Shown: positions 1 through 7,861, numbered from the stretch's first letter. The stretch: 64,000 nt of DNA from Stackebrandtia albiflava (GCF_007994225.1 NZ_VLLL01000008.1:221695-285694), one strand, 5' to 3'. Notes: a model not told the origin generated them from the letters alone. Program-made: numbers and translations.

Positions 1-969
1 ATGCCGCCACGGGTTCCCCGGTTCCGGCCAGCCGGCACCGCCGACTCGTGCGGATATCCGGTCGCGCAGTGTCTCCGGGGACACGTCGAGACGGCACACC
101 GTCAACCGCGTGACCGACAGGGCCGCCCGGTACCGGCCGAGGGCGGCGGCGTCGCCCGCCCTGCCGACCATGACGAGCCGCCGGGCGCCCGCCACGCCGA
201 ACCGGGGCCACAGGCCCGCCACCGTCCGCGCCGCGAGCCGATGGCCGTCGGCGTCGTCCGGGCGCGCGGGACCGAACCCGAGCTGCCCGAGATCCAGGAA
301 GGCGCACGTCTCCGAGGCGACCAGCCGCAGGTACGCGGCGAAACCGATCGTGGACGCCCCGGCGCCGGGTGCGCCGCACAACCACAGCACCGCGCCGGGC
401 GGGCCGCCACCGGCCTCGGCGTCCCCGCCGAGTGGCGGTTCGGACGGCGGCGGTTGCGGCCACCGCCGCCGCACCCGGTCGGTCACCTCGTCGACGGTGA
501 GGTCCGTGGTGTCCACGACATCCCCTGTGGACGATGCGTCGAGTAGTGCCGCCTCCCGGCGCACCGCCGCCTCGGGTGGCGCGGACCCGCCGCGAGCCGT
601 GATCCGTTCCCACAACCGGTCGAAGTCGGCGCGCAGCCCGACCGTCGTCACGGCCGCCCCCGGAACCGCGGTCGCCTCCGGGCCGCCCGCCGGATCCGTC
701 ACCCCCGACACGATCAGGCCGTGTGCGCCGTGGTCGCGTTGCGCGGCGACCACCGCCGCCAGGTTCCGCAGCTTCAGGCGATACCGGCCGGGGTCGGCCT
801 CCGACTCGGGGTAGCACATGCCGAGCTGGTCGACGTCGACGTAACCGACCGCCGCGCCGGCATCGCGCAACTCGCGGTAGAGCCGCCACGCCACCGTGGT
901 CTTCCCGGCGCCCGGCGGCCCGCACAGCCACAACACCGGGAAGCCTGCGGGGTCAGAGAGGCGCGTCAT
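1..969 (-). CDS. tandem P-loop NTPase/kinase-like protein (3' end cut off)
   Basis: The frame is open from an ATG at 969 to the window edge (323 codons, no stop), so the C-terminus is missing. Residues 12-25 hold a canonical Walker A, GPPGAGKTT (17-25, K23), after a short hydrophobic strand (PVLWLC). Around residue 196 the same layout recurs (VLWLC then GAPGAGAST, 199-207), so the protein looks like an internal duplication of a zeta-toxin/AAA_33-like small-molecule kinase fold. In the second copy the invariant lysine is alanine (A205), which predicts loss of nucleotide hydrolysis there. The substrate is unknown. The overall class is well supported; a specific kinase function is not. Confidence 0.75.
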   Translation of the reverse strand, partial: MTRLSDPAGFPVLWLCGPPGAGKTTVAWRLYRELRDAGAAVGYVDVDQLGMCYPESEADPGRYRLKLRNLAAVVAAQRDHGAHGLIVSGVTDPAGGPEATAVPGAAVTTVGLRADFDRLWERITARGGSAPPEAAVRREAALLDASSTGDVVDTTDLTVDEVTDRVRRRWPQPPPSEPPLGGDAEAGGGPPGAVLWLCGAPGAGASTIGFAAYLRLVASETCAFLDLGQLGFGPARPDDADGHRLAARTVAGLWPRFGVAGARRLVMVGRAGDAAALGRYRAALSVTRLTVCRLDVSPETLRDRISARVGGAGWPEPGNPWRH

Positions 970-1462
970 ACCGGGATTCTCACGGCGCGACGGTGAGCGG
1001 TCAACGGAGTATCGGGGGGCGGGTGCCGGTGCCCGATCACAGAGGACGGTTGGGCGGTGGTGGGGGAGTGACGCCGTGGTTCGGTCGGTCGGTCGGGCGG
1101 TGCCGGTGTCACCGGGTCGCCGGGGGACGGGGCCGGCATCGCAACGGGCGCGATGGTGTGTGGAGTATGGACGGACCGGCCGCGGGGCTTCCGGGTACGG
1201 GCGAGGCGGCGCGGGGCATGAGGCAGTGGCGTGCCGAAAAGTCCGAGAACGGACTATTGACCGTTTAGTACTGATGTGCGAACATTGTGCACGGCGGATT
1301 CGCGGAGTGCGATCCCCCGCCGTCCCAACCCCCGGGCCACCGACCTCCTCCCCTGTCTGTGAACGTAGACGGGTTTCGCTGAAGGGAGGCTTAAGCGGCG
1401 GGGAGGGTTGTGGACGACGCAGGTGTTGTGGAAAAGCCATTGTGGAATATGTGGGGTGGAGG
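970..1462. other. gene-poor gap with three TTGTGGA copies
   Basis: I see no convincing gene here. The stretch around 1241-1290 is relatively AT-rich and could hold a promoter. The heptamer TTGTGGA occurs at 1408-1414, 1426-1432 and 1440-1446, immediately upstream of the ATG at 1463, and may be an operator. Short ORFs on either strand here have low-complexity translations and no codon bias. Confidence 0.4.
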
Positions 1463-2037
1463 ATGACGACGGTTCCCGGATGGCATGTCGCACGGCCACG
1501 ATCGAGATGGCACCGGTGGTTCCGGCGCCACCGGCTGCGCCGGTTCGTGATCGTGTGCCCGCCGACCGCACTCGCCCGCCACGCCCGTGTCCTCGCGCGC
1601 CTCCGCCGCGTCCCCGACACCCACCTCCCGACCCGGCGGCCCCGGCTGGCCTGGCTGCTGGGCGTCATCCCGGTGCCCGTCGTCTTCGCCCGCTGCCGCG
1701 AGTGTGGCCGCCGGTGGCCCTGCGGCCCGCTGATCCGGCACCTACGCCGCCGCCACGGCTGGACCGGTTCCATCGCCCCGCACGTGGCCGCGCTGTCCAC
1801 CCGCCGCCGCCGCGACCGCGCCGCCCGGCGGAACCCCGGGGCGGTCAGCCACCGCGCCGTCCGGCACGCCCCGCCACACCCCACCGCGCCGGCATCGCCT
1901 CCCCGACCACTCCCGGTCACCGCCCGAGGCCGGGGCGGGTCACATTCGGGCAGGTCGGCGTACCCGCCGGAAACCCGCTCCGCAAGATCATTCCCGCGTA
2001 CCAGCCGCCCGACGTGGTGCCCGCCGCGTCGAAATGA
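1463..2037 (+). CDS. zinc-finger-like hypothetical protein, apparently frame-disrupted
   Basis: From the ATG at 1463 the frame shows strong G/C-ending codon bias and encodes an Arg/Trp-rich protein with CRECGRRWPC followed by RHLRRRH. The spacing (C-x2-C-x11-H-x4-H plus one extra Cys) is close to a C2H2 finger, so nucleic-acid binding is plausible. Near 1860-1915 the coding bias moves to the next frame, whose C-terminal part (ending PDVVPAASK) stops at 2037. The original frame has no stop until 2233, inside the following permease gene. A frameshift (real, programmed or a sequencing error) therefore seems likely. I do not recognise the family, and its function is unknown. Confidence 0.4.
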
Positions 2038-2073
2038 GCGAAATCCGGGCGCGGAAATGGGAGATTTCGGTAC

Positions 2074-3507
2074 ATGGGGAAGAACACCTCCGGCACCGCC
2101 GCCGCATCGAAGGTCAACGGTTTCGACCGTTGGTTCCAGATCACGGCACGCGGCAGCACCGTCGGCGCGGAGATCCGCGGCGGCTTCACCACCTTCATGG
2201 CGATGGCGTACATCGTCGTCCTCAACCCGCTGATCCTCACCGGCGCCACCGACGTCACCGGTGAACGCCTCTCGCTGGTCGGCGTCACCACCATGACGGC
2301 GTTCTCGGCGTTCATCGCCACGACCGTCATGGGCGCGGTCGGGCGGGTCCCGCTGGCGTTGGCCGCCGCGTTGACCGTCAACGCCGTCGTGGCGTACCAG
2401 ATCGCCCCCAACGTCACCTGGGCGCAGGCGATGGGCCTCGTCGTGTTGGAGGGCCTGCTGATCGTGGTGCTGGCGATCAGCGGTGCCCGTGCCGCCATCA
2501 TGAACGCCATCCCACGAGACCTCAAGTACGCCATCGGCGCGGGACTCGGACTGTTCATCGCGCTGATCGGACTGGTCAACGCCGGATTCGTCACGCGACG
2601 CCCCGACGCCGACGGCACGACCGTGCCGGTGGTGCTGGGCAGCGGCGGTGAACTCCAGGGCTGGCCGATCGCGGTGTTCGTGATCGGTCTGTTGTTGACC
2701 ATCGCCCTGTGGGGCCGCAGGGTTCCCGGCGCCGTCATGATCAGCATCGTCGTCGCGACCGTGCTGGGCATCGTGGTCGAGTCGGTCGCCTCCCCGGGTG
2801 GCTGGGGCCTGGTCACCCCGACCATGCCCGACCGTGTCTTCGCCGCACCCGACTTCTCGCTGTTCGGTCAGGTAGACCTGTTCGGCGCGTTCACGCACCT
2901 CGGCCTGGTCACCGTGGTCGTGTTCCTGTTCACCCTGGTGCTGTCCGGTTTCTTCGACGCGATGGGCACCATCATCGCCGTCTCCGACGAGGCGGGCCTC
3001 GTCGACGACAAGGGCAGGATGCCCGGGATCGGTCGTGTGCTGTCGATCGACGGCGCCGCCGCCGCGTTCGGAGGTGTCACCTCGTCCTCCGCCAACACCG
3101 TGTTCGTGGAGTCGGCTGCCGGCGTCGGCGACGGTGCCCGCACCGGCCTGGCGAGCGTCGTCACGGGTCTGCTGTTCGGCGCGACCATGTTCCTGGTGCC
3201 GTTGGCGGCGGTGGTGCCGCAGCAGGCCGCCGCACCCGCGCTGGTCCTGGTCGGCGGGCTCATGGTGGCGCAGGTCCGCAACATCGACTTCACCGACACC
3301 GAGATCGCGATCCCGGCGTTCCTGATCCTGGCGATCACACCGTTCACGTACTCGGTGACCAGCGGCGTCGGCGCGGGCATCATCGCGTTCGTGCTGTTGA
3401 AGACCGTGCGCGGCAAGTGGCGCGAACCCGGTTGGCTGTTGTGGATCGTCACCCTGGTGTTCGTGGCGTACTTCGGCATCCACGGCATCGAGGTGCTGTT
3501 CGGCTGA
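2074..3507 (+). CDS. NCS2-family purine permease (AzgA/PbuG type)
   Basis: The 477-residue polytopic membrane protein carries hallmarks of the AzgA-like branch of NCS2 transporters. These include an N-terminal FDRWFQITARGSTVGAEIRGG segment rich in conserved residues, then TFMAMAYIVVLNP, and GLGLFIALIGLVNAGFV near residue 160. This branch imports hypoxanthine, adenine or guanine by proton symport. Length and about 12-14 hydrophobic segments fit the family. The ATG at 2074 has only a weak purine-rich leader. A perfect hairpin follows the stop, so it is probably monocistronic. The exact purine cannot be told from sequence. Confidence 0.88.
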   Translation: MGKNTSGTAAASKVNGFDRWFQITARGSTVGAEIRGGFTTFMAMAYIVVLNPLILTGATDVTGERLSLVGVTTMTAFSAFIATTVMGAVGRVPLALAAALTVNAVVAYQIAPNVTWAQAMGLVVLEGLLIVVLAISGARAAIMNAIPRDLKYAIGAGLGLFIALIGLVNAGFVTRRPDADGTTVPVVLGSGGELQGWPIAVFVIGLLLTIALWGRRVPGAVMISIVVATVLGIVVESVASPGGWGLVTPTMPDRVFAAPDFSLFGQVDLFGAFTHLGLVTVVVFLFTLVLSGFFDAMGTIIAVSDEAGLVDDKGRMPGIGRVLSIDGAAAAFGGVTSSSANTVFVESAAGVGDGARTGLASVVTGLLFGATMFLVPLAAVVPQQAAAPALVLVGGLMVAQVRNIDFTDTEIAIPAFLILAITPFTYSVTSGVGAGIIAFVLLKTVRGKWREPGWLLWIVTLVFVAYFGIHGIEVLFG

Positions 3508-3513
3508 GGTCTC

Positions 3514-3547
3514 GCGGGCGGGCGTCCGGGTTTGGGCGCCCGCCCGC
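3514..3547 (+). terminator. GC-rich hairpin after the purine permease
   Basis: GCGGGCGGGCG (3514-3524) pairs perfectly with CGCCCGCCCGC (3537-3547) across a 12-nt loop just after the permease stop. No long U-tract follows, which is usual for actinomycete terminators. Confidence 0.7.
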
Positions 3548-3626
3548 CGGGGAACCATCGTCGGGTCGGTTGCCGCCCATGGCATCCGGCCGTAGTCTGT
3601 GACACCCCGACGAGACGGAGGCCGTC

Positions 3627-4553
3627 ATGCCCGCAGGATTCCGGTGGACGGCCGCCGACATACCCGACCAGTCCGGCAGGGTCGCCGTAGTCACCGGCGC
3701 CAACACCGGGATCGGCTACGAGACCGCCGCAGCCCTGCTGCGCCGGGGCGCGACCGTGGTGTTCGCCTGCCGGGACGTCGCCAGGGCCGCCGACGCCATC
3801 GCCCGGGTCGGTGAACACCCGGGAACCGCCGAGATCACCGTCGTGGACCTCGCCGACCTGGCGTCGGTGCGGACGGCCGCGACCGAGCTGACCCGGCGGC
3901 ACCCGCGGATCGACCTGCTCGTCAACAACGCCGGTGTCATGTGGACACCCCGCACCCGCACCGTCGACGGCTTCGAGCTCCAGTTCGGCACCAACCACCT
4001 CGGGCACTTCGCGTTGACGGGGCTGCTGTTGGAGACGCTGCGCACCCACGCCGAGGCGCGCATCGTGACGGTGTCGAGCCTCGCCCACCACACCGGCCGG
4101 ATCGACTGGGACGACCCGCACCGGGAACGCCGATACACCCGCACCGGCGCGTACGCGCAGGCGAAACTCGCCAATCTGCTGTTCGCGTTCGAACTGCAAC
4201 GCCGGTTGGCGGAGTCGGGGAGCGCCGCGATATCGCTGGCCGCGCATCCGGGTCTGACGGTCAGCGAACTGGGCCGGCATGTCGGGCGGCCGTGGCGGCC
4301 GTTGCTGCGCGCCTTCTCCGCGTTGACCAACCAGCCCACCGCCGCGGGGGCGCTACCGGTGTTGCGGGCCGCGACCGACCCGACCGCGCGCGGCGGCTGG
4401 TACTTCGGTCCCGGGGGACCCGGACAGGCCAGGGGCGCACCGGTCAGGGTGTCGGCCTCGCCGAGGGCGGCGGATCTGGCCGCGGCGGCGAGGCTGTGGG
4501 AGGAGTCGGAACGGTCGACAGGTGTGCACCACTCGTTCGGTGCGGCGACATGA
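3627..4553 (+). CDS. SDR-family oxidoreductase (retinol dehydrogenase-like)
   Basis: This 308-residue short-chain dehydrogenase has the cofactor motif TGANTGIGYETA, the structural NNAG (VNNAGVM) and the active-site YAQAK, so it is catalytically complete. The layout and the LxxxFELQRRL region resemble the actinobacterial proteins annotated as WW-domain oxidoreductase or retinol dehydrogenase-like, which use NADP(H). The substrate is unknown. The ATG at 3627 follows a GACGGAGG-type ribosome site. It is separated from the permease by a terminator, so it is probably its own transcript. It contrasts with the second SDR-like gene at 47121-48032, which has lost these catalytic residues. Confidence 0.85.
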   Translation: MPAGFRWTAADIPDQSGRVAVVTGANTGIGYETAAALLRRGATVVFACRDVARAADAIARVGEHPGTAEITVVDLADLASVRTAATELTRRHPRIDLLVNNAGVMWTPRTRTVDGFELQFGTNHLGHFALTGLLLETLRTHAEARIVTVSSLAHHTGRIDWDDPHRERRYTRTGAYAQAKLANLLFAFELQRRLAESGSAAISLAAHPGLTVSELGRHVGRPWRPLLRAFSALTNQPTAAGALPVLRAATDPTARGGWYFGPGGPGQARGAPVRVSASPRAADLAAAARLWEESERSTGVHHSFGAAT

Positions 4554-4570
4554 CCGCCGTGCTCTCCCCG

Positions 4571-4721
4571 TCTGGTCCCCGACCTGTACGACTTGGTCCC
4601 CGCCGGATCGTGCTTGGTCCCCGCCGTGTCATGGATTCGCGGCCGAATCACGCCGATTCACGCGTGTCCGCCCGCAACGGCGGGGACCAAGCGGAACCTC
4701 GCGGGGACCAAGCGGAGCTTG
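4571..4721. repeat. 21-bp-period direct repeats arranged as a large inverted structure
   Basis: Three 21-bp units (4571-4591, 4592-4612, 4613-4633) each carry the core YTGGTCCCCG. A short palindrome GATTCG-CGGC-CGAATC (4634-4649) follows. Then two 21-bp units in the opposite orientation (4680-4700, 4701-4721) carry GCGGGGACCAAGCGG. The whole block can fold on itself. It lies directly after the SDR stop and before a leaderless small ORF. I know of no named family for it. Confidence 0.85.
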
Positions 4722-4761
4722 TGGGCGGCGGCACCGTTACCCGTCGGTGATGCCACCGCAC

Positions 4762-4767
4762 TATGAT
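4762..4767 (+). promoter_or_regulatory. -10 element TATGAT for a leaderless transcript
   Basis: TATGAT is followed after 8 nt by a GTG codon with no ribosome site, the arrangement expected for leaderless actinobacterial mRNAs. A clear -35 is not visible. Confidence 0.55.
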
Positions 4768-4775
4768 CCCGGGTT

Positions 4776-4907
4776 GTGAAAAGTACCACCGCAGTGCCTC
4801 CACGCCGCCGTATCGCCAACCGCAGCACCCGGATGTCCCGGTTCAAGGACCTCCCGTTGCCGTTGACGACGACCGGTGCGCCCGACACCGGTCCCGACCA
4901 CGAATGA
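4776..4907 (+). CDS. small basic protein, 43 aa, leaderless
   Basis: The GTG at 4776 opens a 43-residue frame ending with TGA at 4905-4907. The N-terminal half is basic (KSTTAVPPRRRIANRS, then RMSRFKDL) and the C-terminal half is Pro/Thr-rich. Support comes from the well-placed TATGAT, good codon usage and an intact stop, not from any known domain. It runs convergent to bcp, with 41 bp between the two stops. Function is unknown; it could be a small nucleic-acid or ribosome-binding protein. Confidence 0.5.
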   Translation: MKSTTAVPPRRRIANRSTRMSRFKDLPLPLTTTGAPDTGPDHE

Positions 4908-4948
4908 CCGATCACGGGCCGTCCTCGGCAGGGGCGGCCCGTGGCGCG

Positions 4949-5422
4949 TCAGTCGGCCAGTTTCAGGTCGCGACGCAGCTTGGCGACGTGTCCCTTGGCC
5001 CGCACGTTGTACTGGGCGAGCGTGATCTTCCCGGCCTCGTCGATGACGAAGGTGGACCGGATGACGCCCTGCACGATCCGCCCGTAGTTCTTCTTCTCCC
5101 CGAACGCGCCGTAGGCCGTCAGGACCGACTTGTCGGTGTCGGAGACCAGCGGGAACGTCAACGCGTCCCGTTCGGCGAACTTCGCGAGCTTCTCGGGCTT
5201 GTCGGGGGAGATGCCCACGACCTCGTAGCCCTCCGACTTCAGCGAGGCCAGGCTGTCCCGGAAGTCGCACGCCTGGGTGGTGCAGCCGGGCGTCATCGCC
5301 GAGGGGTAGGCGTACAGGATCACCTTGCGGCCTTTGAGGGACGCGAGACCGAGGTTGCCGCCGTCGGCGGTCGGCAGGTCGAAGTCGGGGGCGGTGTCGC
5401 CCGGTTCCAAACGTGTCGTCAT
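4949..5422 (-). CDS. bcp: thioredoxin-dependent thiol peroxidase (Bcp/PrxQ)
   Basis: This 157-residue atypical 2-Cys peroxiredoxin reduces hydrogen peroxide and organic hydroperoxides in the cytosol using thioredoxin. The PrxQ signature is clear: the N-terminal GDTAPDFDLP, then TPGCTTQACDFRD with peroxidatic C47 and resolving C52 five residues apart, and RSTFVID near residue 125. Length is typical. The ATG at 5422 is the natural start. No partner gene is adjacent. Confidence 0.95.
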   Translation of the reverse strand: MTTRLEPGDTAPDFDLPTADGGNLGLASLKGRKVILYAYPSAMTPGCTTQACDFRDSLASLKSEGYEVVGISPDKPEKLAKFAERDALTFPLVSDTDKSVLTAYGAFGEKKNYGRIVQGVIRSTFVIDEAGKITLAQYNVRAKGHVAKLRRDLKLAD

Positions 5423-5764
5423 GGCACACCAGTCTAGGAGCAGGCTGTGACCACGCCGCCTTGCCGCGCATCGGCCGGGCGACGGGAGTGACCGGTTTCC
5501 TGAAGCCCCGCTGAATACCCGGTTGACACCGGTATGACCGGTTCGTCATGCTTTGCGATGTGGGTGGCCTGCCCCCGGTTGGGGGTGGGGCGTGCGTGAG
5601 CTGCATGAGCCGCACGTTTGGGGGTGGACGCACAGTGGACAGGCAGAGGGCCGCCCGTGACCGGTCGGGAGGTCACGGTCACGGGCGGCCGTACCGTCGC
5701 GTTCCAGGTGGCGCGACGGTTCCGGTGGCGGCCCCCGCTCTGGGGCCGCCTTCGGGTCACCGGG
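5423..5764. other. gap between bcp and the upstream operon, without a gene
   Basis: No credible gene is present. The left part holds the bcp promoter region. The right part is filled by three consecutive perfect hairpins described separately. Confidence 0.6.
5649..5750 (-). terminator. three tandem perfect hairpins
   Basis: Hairpin 1 pairs GGCCGCCCGTGACC (5649-5662) with 5677-5690. Hairpin 2 pairs ACCGTCGCG (5693-5701) with 5712-5720. Hairpin 3 pairs GGCGGCCCC (5727-5735) with 5742-5750. They lie just beyond the end of the minus-strand operon that stops at 5765, so multiple termination is the simplest reading. Confidence 0.7.
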
Positions 5765-6178
5765 TCATGGGTGTTCGGGTGGCCGGTAGACGGCGACGAT
5801 GGAGGCGATGAACGCCTGGTGTCGTGGCATGGGGAACAGCCATTCGCAGGCGGCGTCGGGGCCGTGGAGTTGTGTCCGGCAGTCGCGGTGGTCGGCGGTG
5901 ATGTCGGGGCGTAGCCATTCGGGCCGGGTCTGGTGGGTGTCGGTGACGATCTGCCGCATCTGGTGCCACAGCCAGTCCAGTGCGGGCGCGGGCGCGTCGA
6001 AGCGGTGTACCCGCAGGGATCCGGGTTTGGCCGTCCAGCCGCGTGACGTCGCCGGTGGTACGGGACAGCGCGGGTCGGCCTGGCTCGCCGGGTCGCGCAG
6101 CAGCGCGGTCGGTCCCCGCCAACGGTGACAGTGGTACACGACCCGCCCGATACGGCCGGGTTCGGTGGAGGTGGTCAC
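5765..6178 (-). CDS. hypothetical protein, 137 aa
   Basis: Strong codon bias supports this frame. The protein is soluble and rich in Trp, Arg and His, with segments such as VVYHCHRWRGP, ALDWLWHQM and CEWLFPMPRHQAFIASIVAVYRPPE. I do not recognise a named domain. It begins 3 bp after the stop of the 84-residue gene at 6182-6436, so the two are one operon. The operon faces away from the XRE-DUF5753/DUF397 pair. Confidence 0.7.
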   Translation of the reverse strand: MTTSTEPGRIGRVVYHCHRWRGPTALLRDPASQADPRCPVPPATSRGWTAKPGSLRVHRFDAPAPALDWLWHQMRQIVTDTHQTRPEWLRPDITADHRDCRTQLHGPDAACEWLFPMPRHQAFIASIVAVYRPPEHP

Positions 6179-6181
6179 GGT

Positions 6182-6436
6182 TCAGCCCTCGCACTGCCGG
6201 GTCGCCGACCGGTACACCGCCAGGGCACGCTCCACCATGGCCTGTCGCCACGTCTCACCGCGCGTCAGGTACAGCGGGTGCCAGGCATCGACACGGCCCG
6301 TGCCGGTGTCCACTCGCAACACCGTCACGTCCCGGTCCTGCGACCGCCACACCACGTTCACCTCACCGGATCCGGCGGTCCCCGTCACCTGATACGAGAC
6401 CGCCGGGTCGTCGAACACCCCATAATCGATCCTCAT
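6182..6436 (-). CDS. hypothetical protein, 84 aa
   Basis: A compact protein with alternating beta-like segments (SYQVTGTAGSGEVNVVW, DRDVTVLRVDTGTGRVDAW) and a C-terminal helix (RGETWRQAMVERALAVYRS). It is the first gene of a two-gene operon with the 137-residue protein and is divergent from the XRE regulator at 6660. No family is recognised. Similar small proteins with unknown roles are common next to WhiJ-like regulators. Confidence 0.7.
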   Translation of the reverse strand: MRIDYGVFDDPAVSYQVTGTAGSGEVNVVWRSQDRDVTVLRVDTGTGRVDAWHPLYLTRGETWRQAMVERALAVYRSATRQCEG

Positions 6437-6659
6437 ACCGCCTCCATGTTCGGACGTGGTCTCCGGCTCACGGTCGTGAACCGACCTTCACGGTATGGGC
6501 ACGAACGGGCGATGAACAGCATGTCGGCTCTGCCCCTTCTGGACCGACCGCCGCGTCATGCCACTCACGTGCCGTACACGACGAGCCGCCCGAAATGTAC
6601 GAGGCGGTTGGCACGATCTGATGTAGACCTGTCGGTCACGCACTGTCATCATCGTGGGC

Positions 6660-7502
6660 ATGGCGAGCAGCGACACCGCGAACCAGCCGACCCTGGCGCG
6701 GATAGCCCTTGGAGACATGGTGAGACGGGCGAGGGAGGCCAAGCGCCTACAGCCCGCGGAACTCGGCGCGATGATCGGGTACAACCGGAACTCGATCGTG
6801 CGCATCGAATCGGGCGAACAGGGTACGAAGGCGCTCGTGATCGAGAAGATCTGCCAGGTACTCGACATACCCGCCGAACAGATGTCCCTCATGACCTCGC
6901 TCGTCGTACGCGGCAAGGAACGGGGCTGGTGGGAGAGTTTCAAGAACGGCGCACCGTCCAAGTTCTCCCTGTTCGCCGAAACCGAGCAGACGGCTTCGCT
7001 CATTCAGAACTGGTCCACCGAAACGATTCCCGGCCTGGTACAGACACCCGAGTACCTGGCCGAACTCCAGTCGGTGGCGCTTCCCCTGCCGCACAATCAG
7101 CTTCCAGACATTCGAGGATTCCGCCTGAAGCGCCAAGAGCTTCTCGCCAAACGGCGAGACAAGTTCAGAATCCAGCTCTTGATCGGCATCTCGGCACTAC
7201 ATCACCTCGACCAGATGGCCGCCGGCATCAGATCAGACCAGTACGGTCGCCTCGCCGAAGTCGACAAGCACGGTCGGTACGAGATCCGTGTCGCCCACAG
7301 AGCCCATGCCGCGGTGGACGGCGGCTTCACGATCCTCACACCCGGTCGGGGGCCTGCCGGTCAGGTCCGAAACTCCTTCGTCTACATCGAATTTCTGGAC
7401 GGATATCGGTACATCGAGAAGACTGACGTAGTGTCGCGATACGAACAGGCTTTCGAGTCCGCATTCGCCAGTGCGGCACCGCTGAAGGAGTACTTGCCAT
7501 GA
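6660..7502 (+). CDS. XRE-type regulator with DUF5753 (WhiJ-like)
   Basis: This 280-residue protein has an N-terminal helix-turn-helix (about residues 10-65, with AELGAMIGYNRNSIVRIESG) and a DUF5753 domain (about 95-275) that includes PGLVQTPEYL and RLKRQELL. This is the architecture of the WhiJ-like regulators that are highly expanded in spore-forming actinobacteria. The ATG at 6660 was chosen; a GTG at 6654 would add two residues. Its stop overlaps the start of a DUF397 gene by 4 bp (ATGA), the standard partner. Its targets are unknown, but the divergent two-gene operon is a candidate. Confidence 0.9.
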   Translation: MASSDTANQPTLARIALGDMVRRAREAKRLQPAELGAMIGYNRNSIVRIESGEQGTKALVIEKICQVLDIPAEQMSLMTSLVVRGKERGWWESFKNGAPSKFSLFAETEQTASLIQNWSTETIPGLVQTPEYLAELQSVALPLPHNQLPDIRGFRLKRQELLAKRRDKFRIQLLIGISALHHLDQMAAGIRSDQYGRLAEVDKHGRYEIRVAHRAHAAVDGGFTILTPGRGPAGQVRNSFVYIEFLDGYRYIEKTDVVSRYEQAFESAFASAAPLKEYLP

Positions 7503-7690
7503 TCGTTCCCTCCCCGTGGCGCAAGTCGAGCCGTAGCCCCTCCGGCGGCAACAACTGCGTTGAGGCGCGGTTGGCCGAGACGCCGCAGTTGTCCGACAGC
7601 CGACACGGTGGGGTCCGTCCCGTCCTCCCGGTCACCACCGCCGACTACCTGGCCCTCCTCCACACCGTCAAGACCGACCCGACGGTCTGA
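7499..7690 (+). CDS. DUF397 small protein
   Basis: The 63-residue protein opens with the diagnostic WRKSSRSPSGGNNCVEA pattern and has the DSR..PVLPVTTADYLALL ending typical of DUF397. It overlaps the WhiJ-like regulator by 4 bp and is co-translated with it. In Streptomyces such pairs act in developmental regulation, with the small protein thought to modulate the HTH protein. No TM segment or catalytic motif is present. Confidence 0.92.
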   Translation: MIVPSPWRKSSRSPSGGNNCVEARLAETPQLSDSRHGGVRPVLPVTTADYLALLHTVKTDPTV

Positions 7691-7706
7691 ACCACACGAC
7701 GGCGAA

Positions 7707-7779
7707 GGCTCGGGTGGCCGCAGTCCCACCGGCCACCGGGACGTACCCGGTGCCAGAGGGGTCCGCGACCACCCGAGCC
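7707..7779 (+). terminator. long hairpin after DUF397
   Basis: GGCTCGGGTGG (7707-7717) pairs with CCACCCGAGCC (7769-7779). The loop itself contains an ACCGGG/CCCGGT hairpin, so a branched structure is possible. Confidence 0.55.
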
Positions 7780-7803
7780 GACTCGTCTCATACCTGGACG
7801 GCA

Positions 7804-7843
7804 CCGCCCGGTGCCGGGGAAACCGGGGACCGGCACCGGGCGG
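7804..7843 (-). terminator. hairpin at the end of protease 1
   Basis: CCGCCCGGTGCCGG (7804-7817) pairs perfectly with CCGGCACCGGGCGG (7830-7843). It follows the stop of the minus-strand protease at 7862. Confidence 0.7.
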
Positions 7844-7861
7844 GCTGAGGGGAATGTCGGG

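Noticed and set aside
1408-1446. Cluster of DnaA boxes or replication origin
   Set aside because: TTGTGGA does not match the actinobacterial DnaA box TTGTCCACA, and no dnaA, dnaN or AT-rich unwinding region is present.
2868-4280. 470-codon minus-strand ORF opposite the permease and SDR genes
   Set aside because: Arg/Pro/Thr-rich low-complexity translation with no domain; the opposite strand has two well-defined families.
4571-4721. CRISPR array
   Set aside because: Units are contiguous 21-bp repeats without unique spacers, partly inverted, and no cas genes are present.
5434-5760. 108-codon minus-strand ORF
   Set aside because: It runs through three perfect hairpins and has no coding bias or ribosome site.
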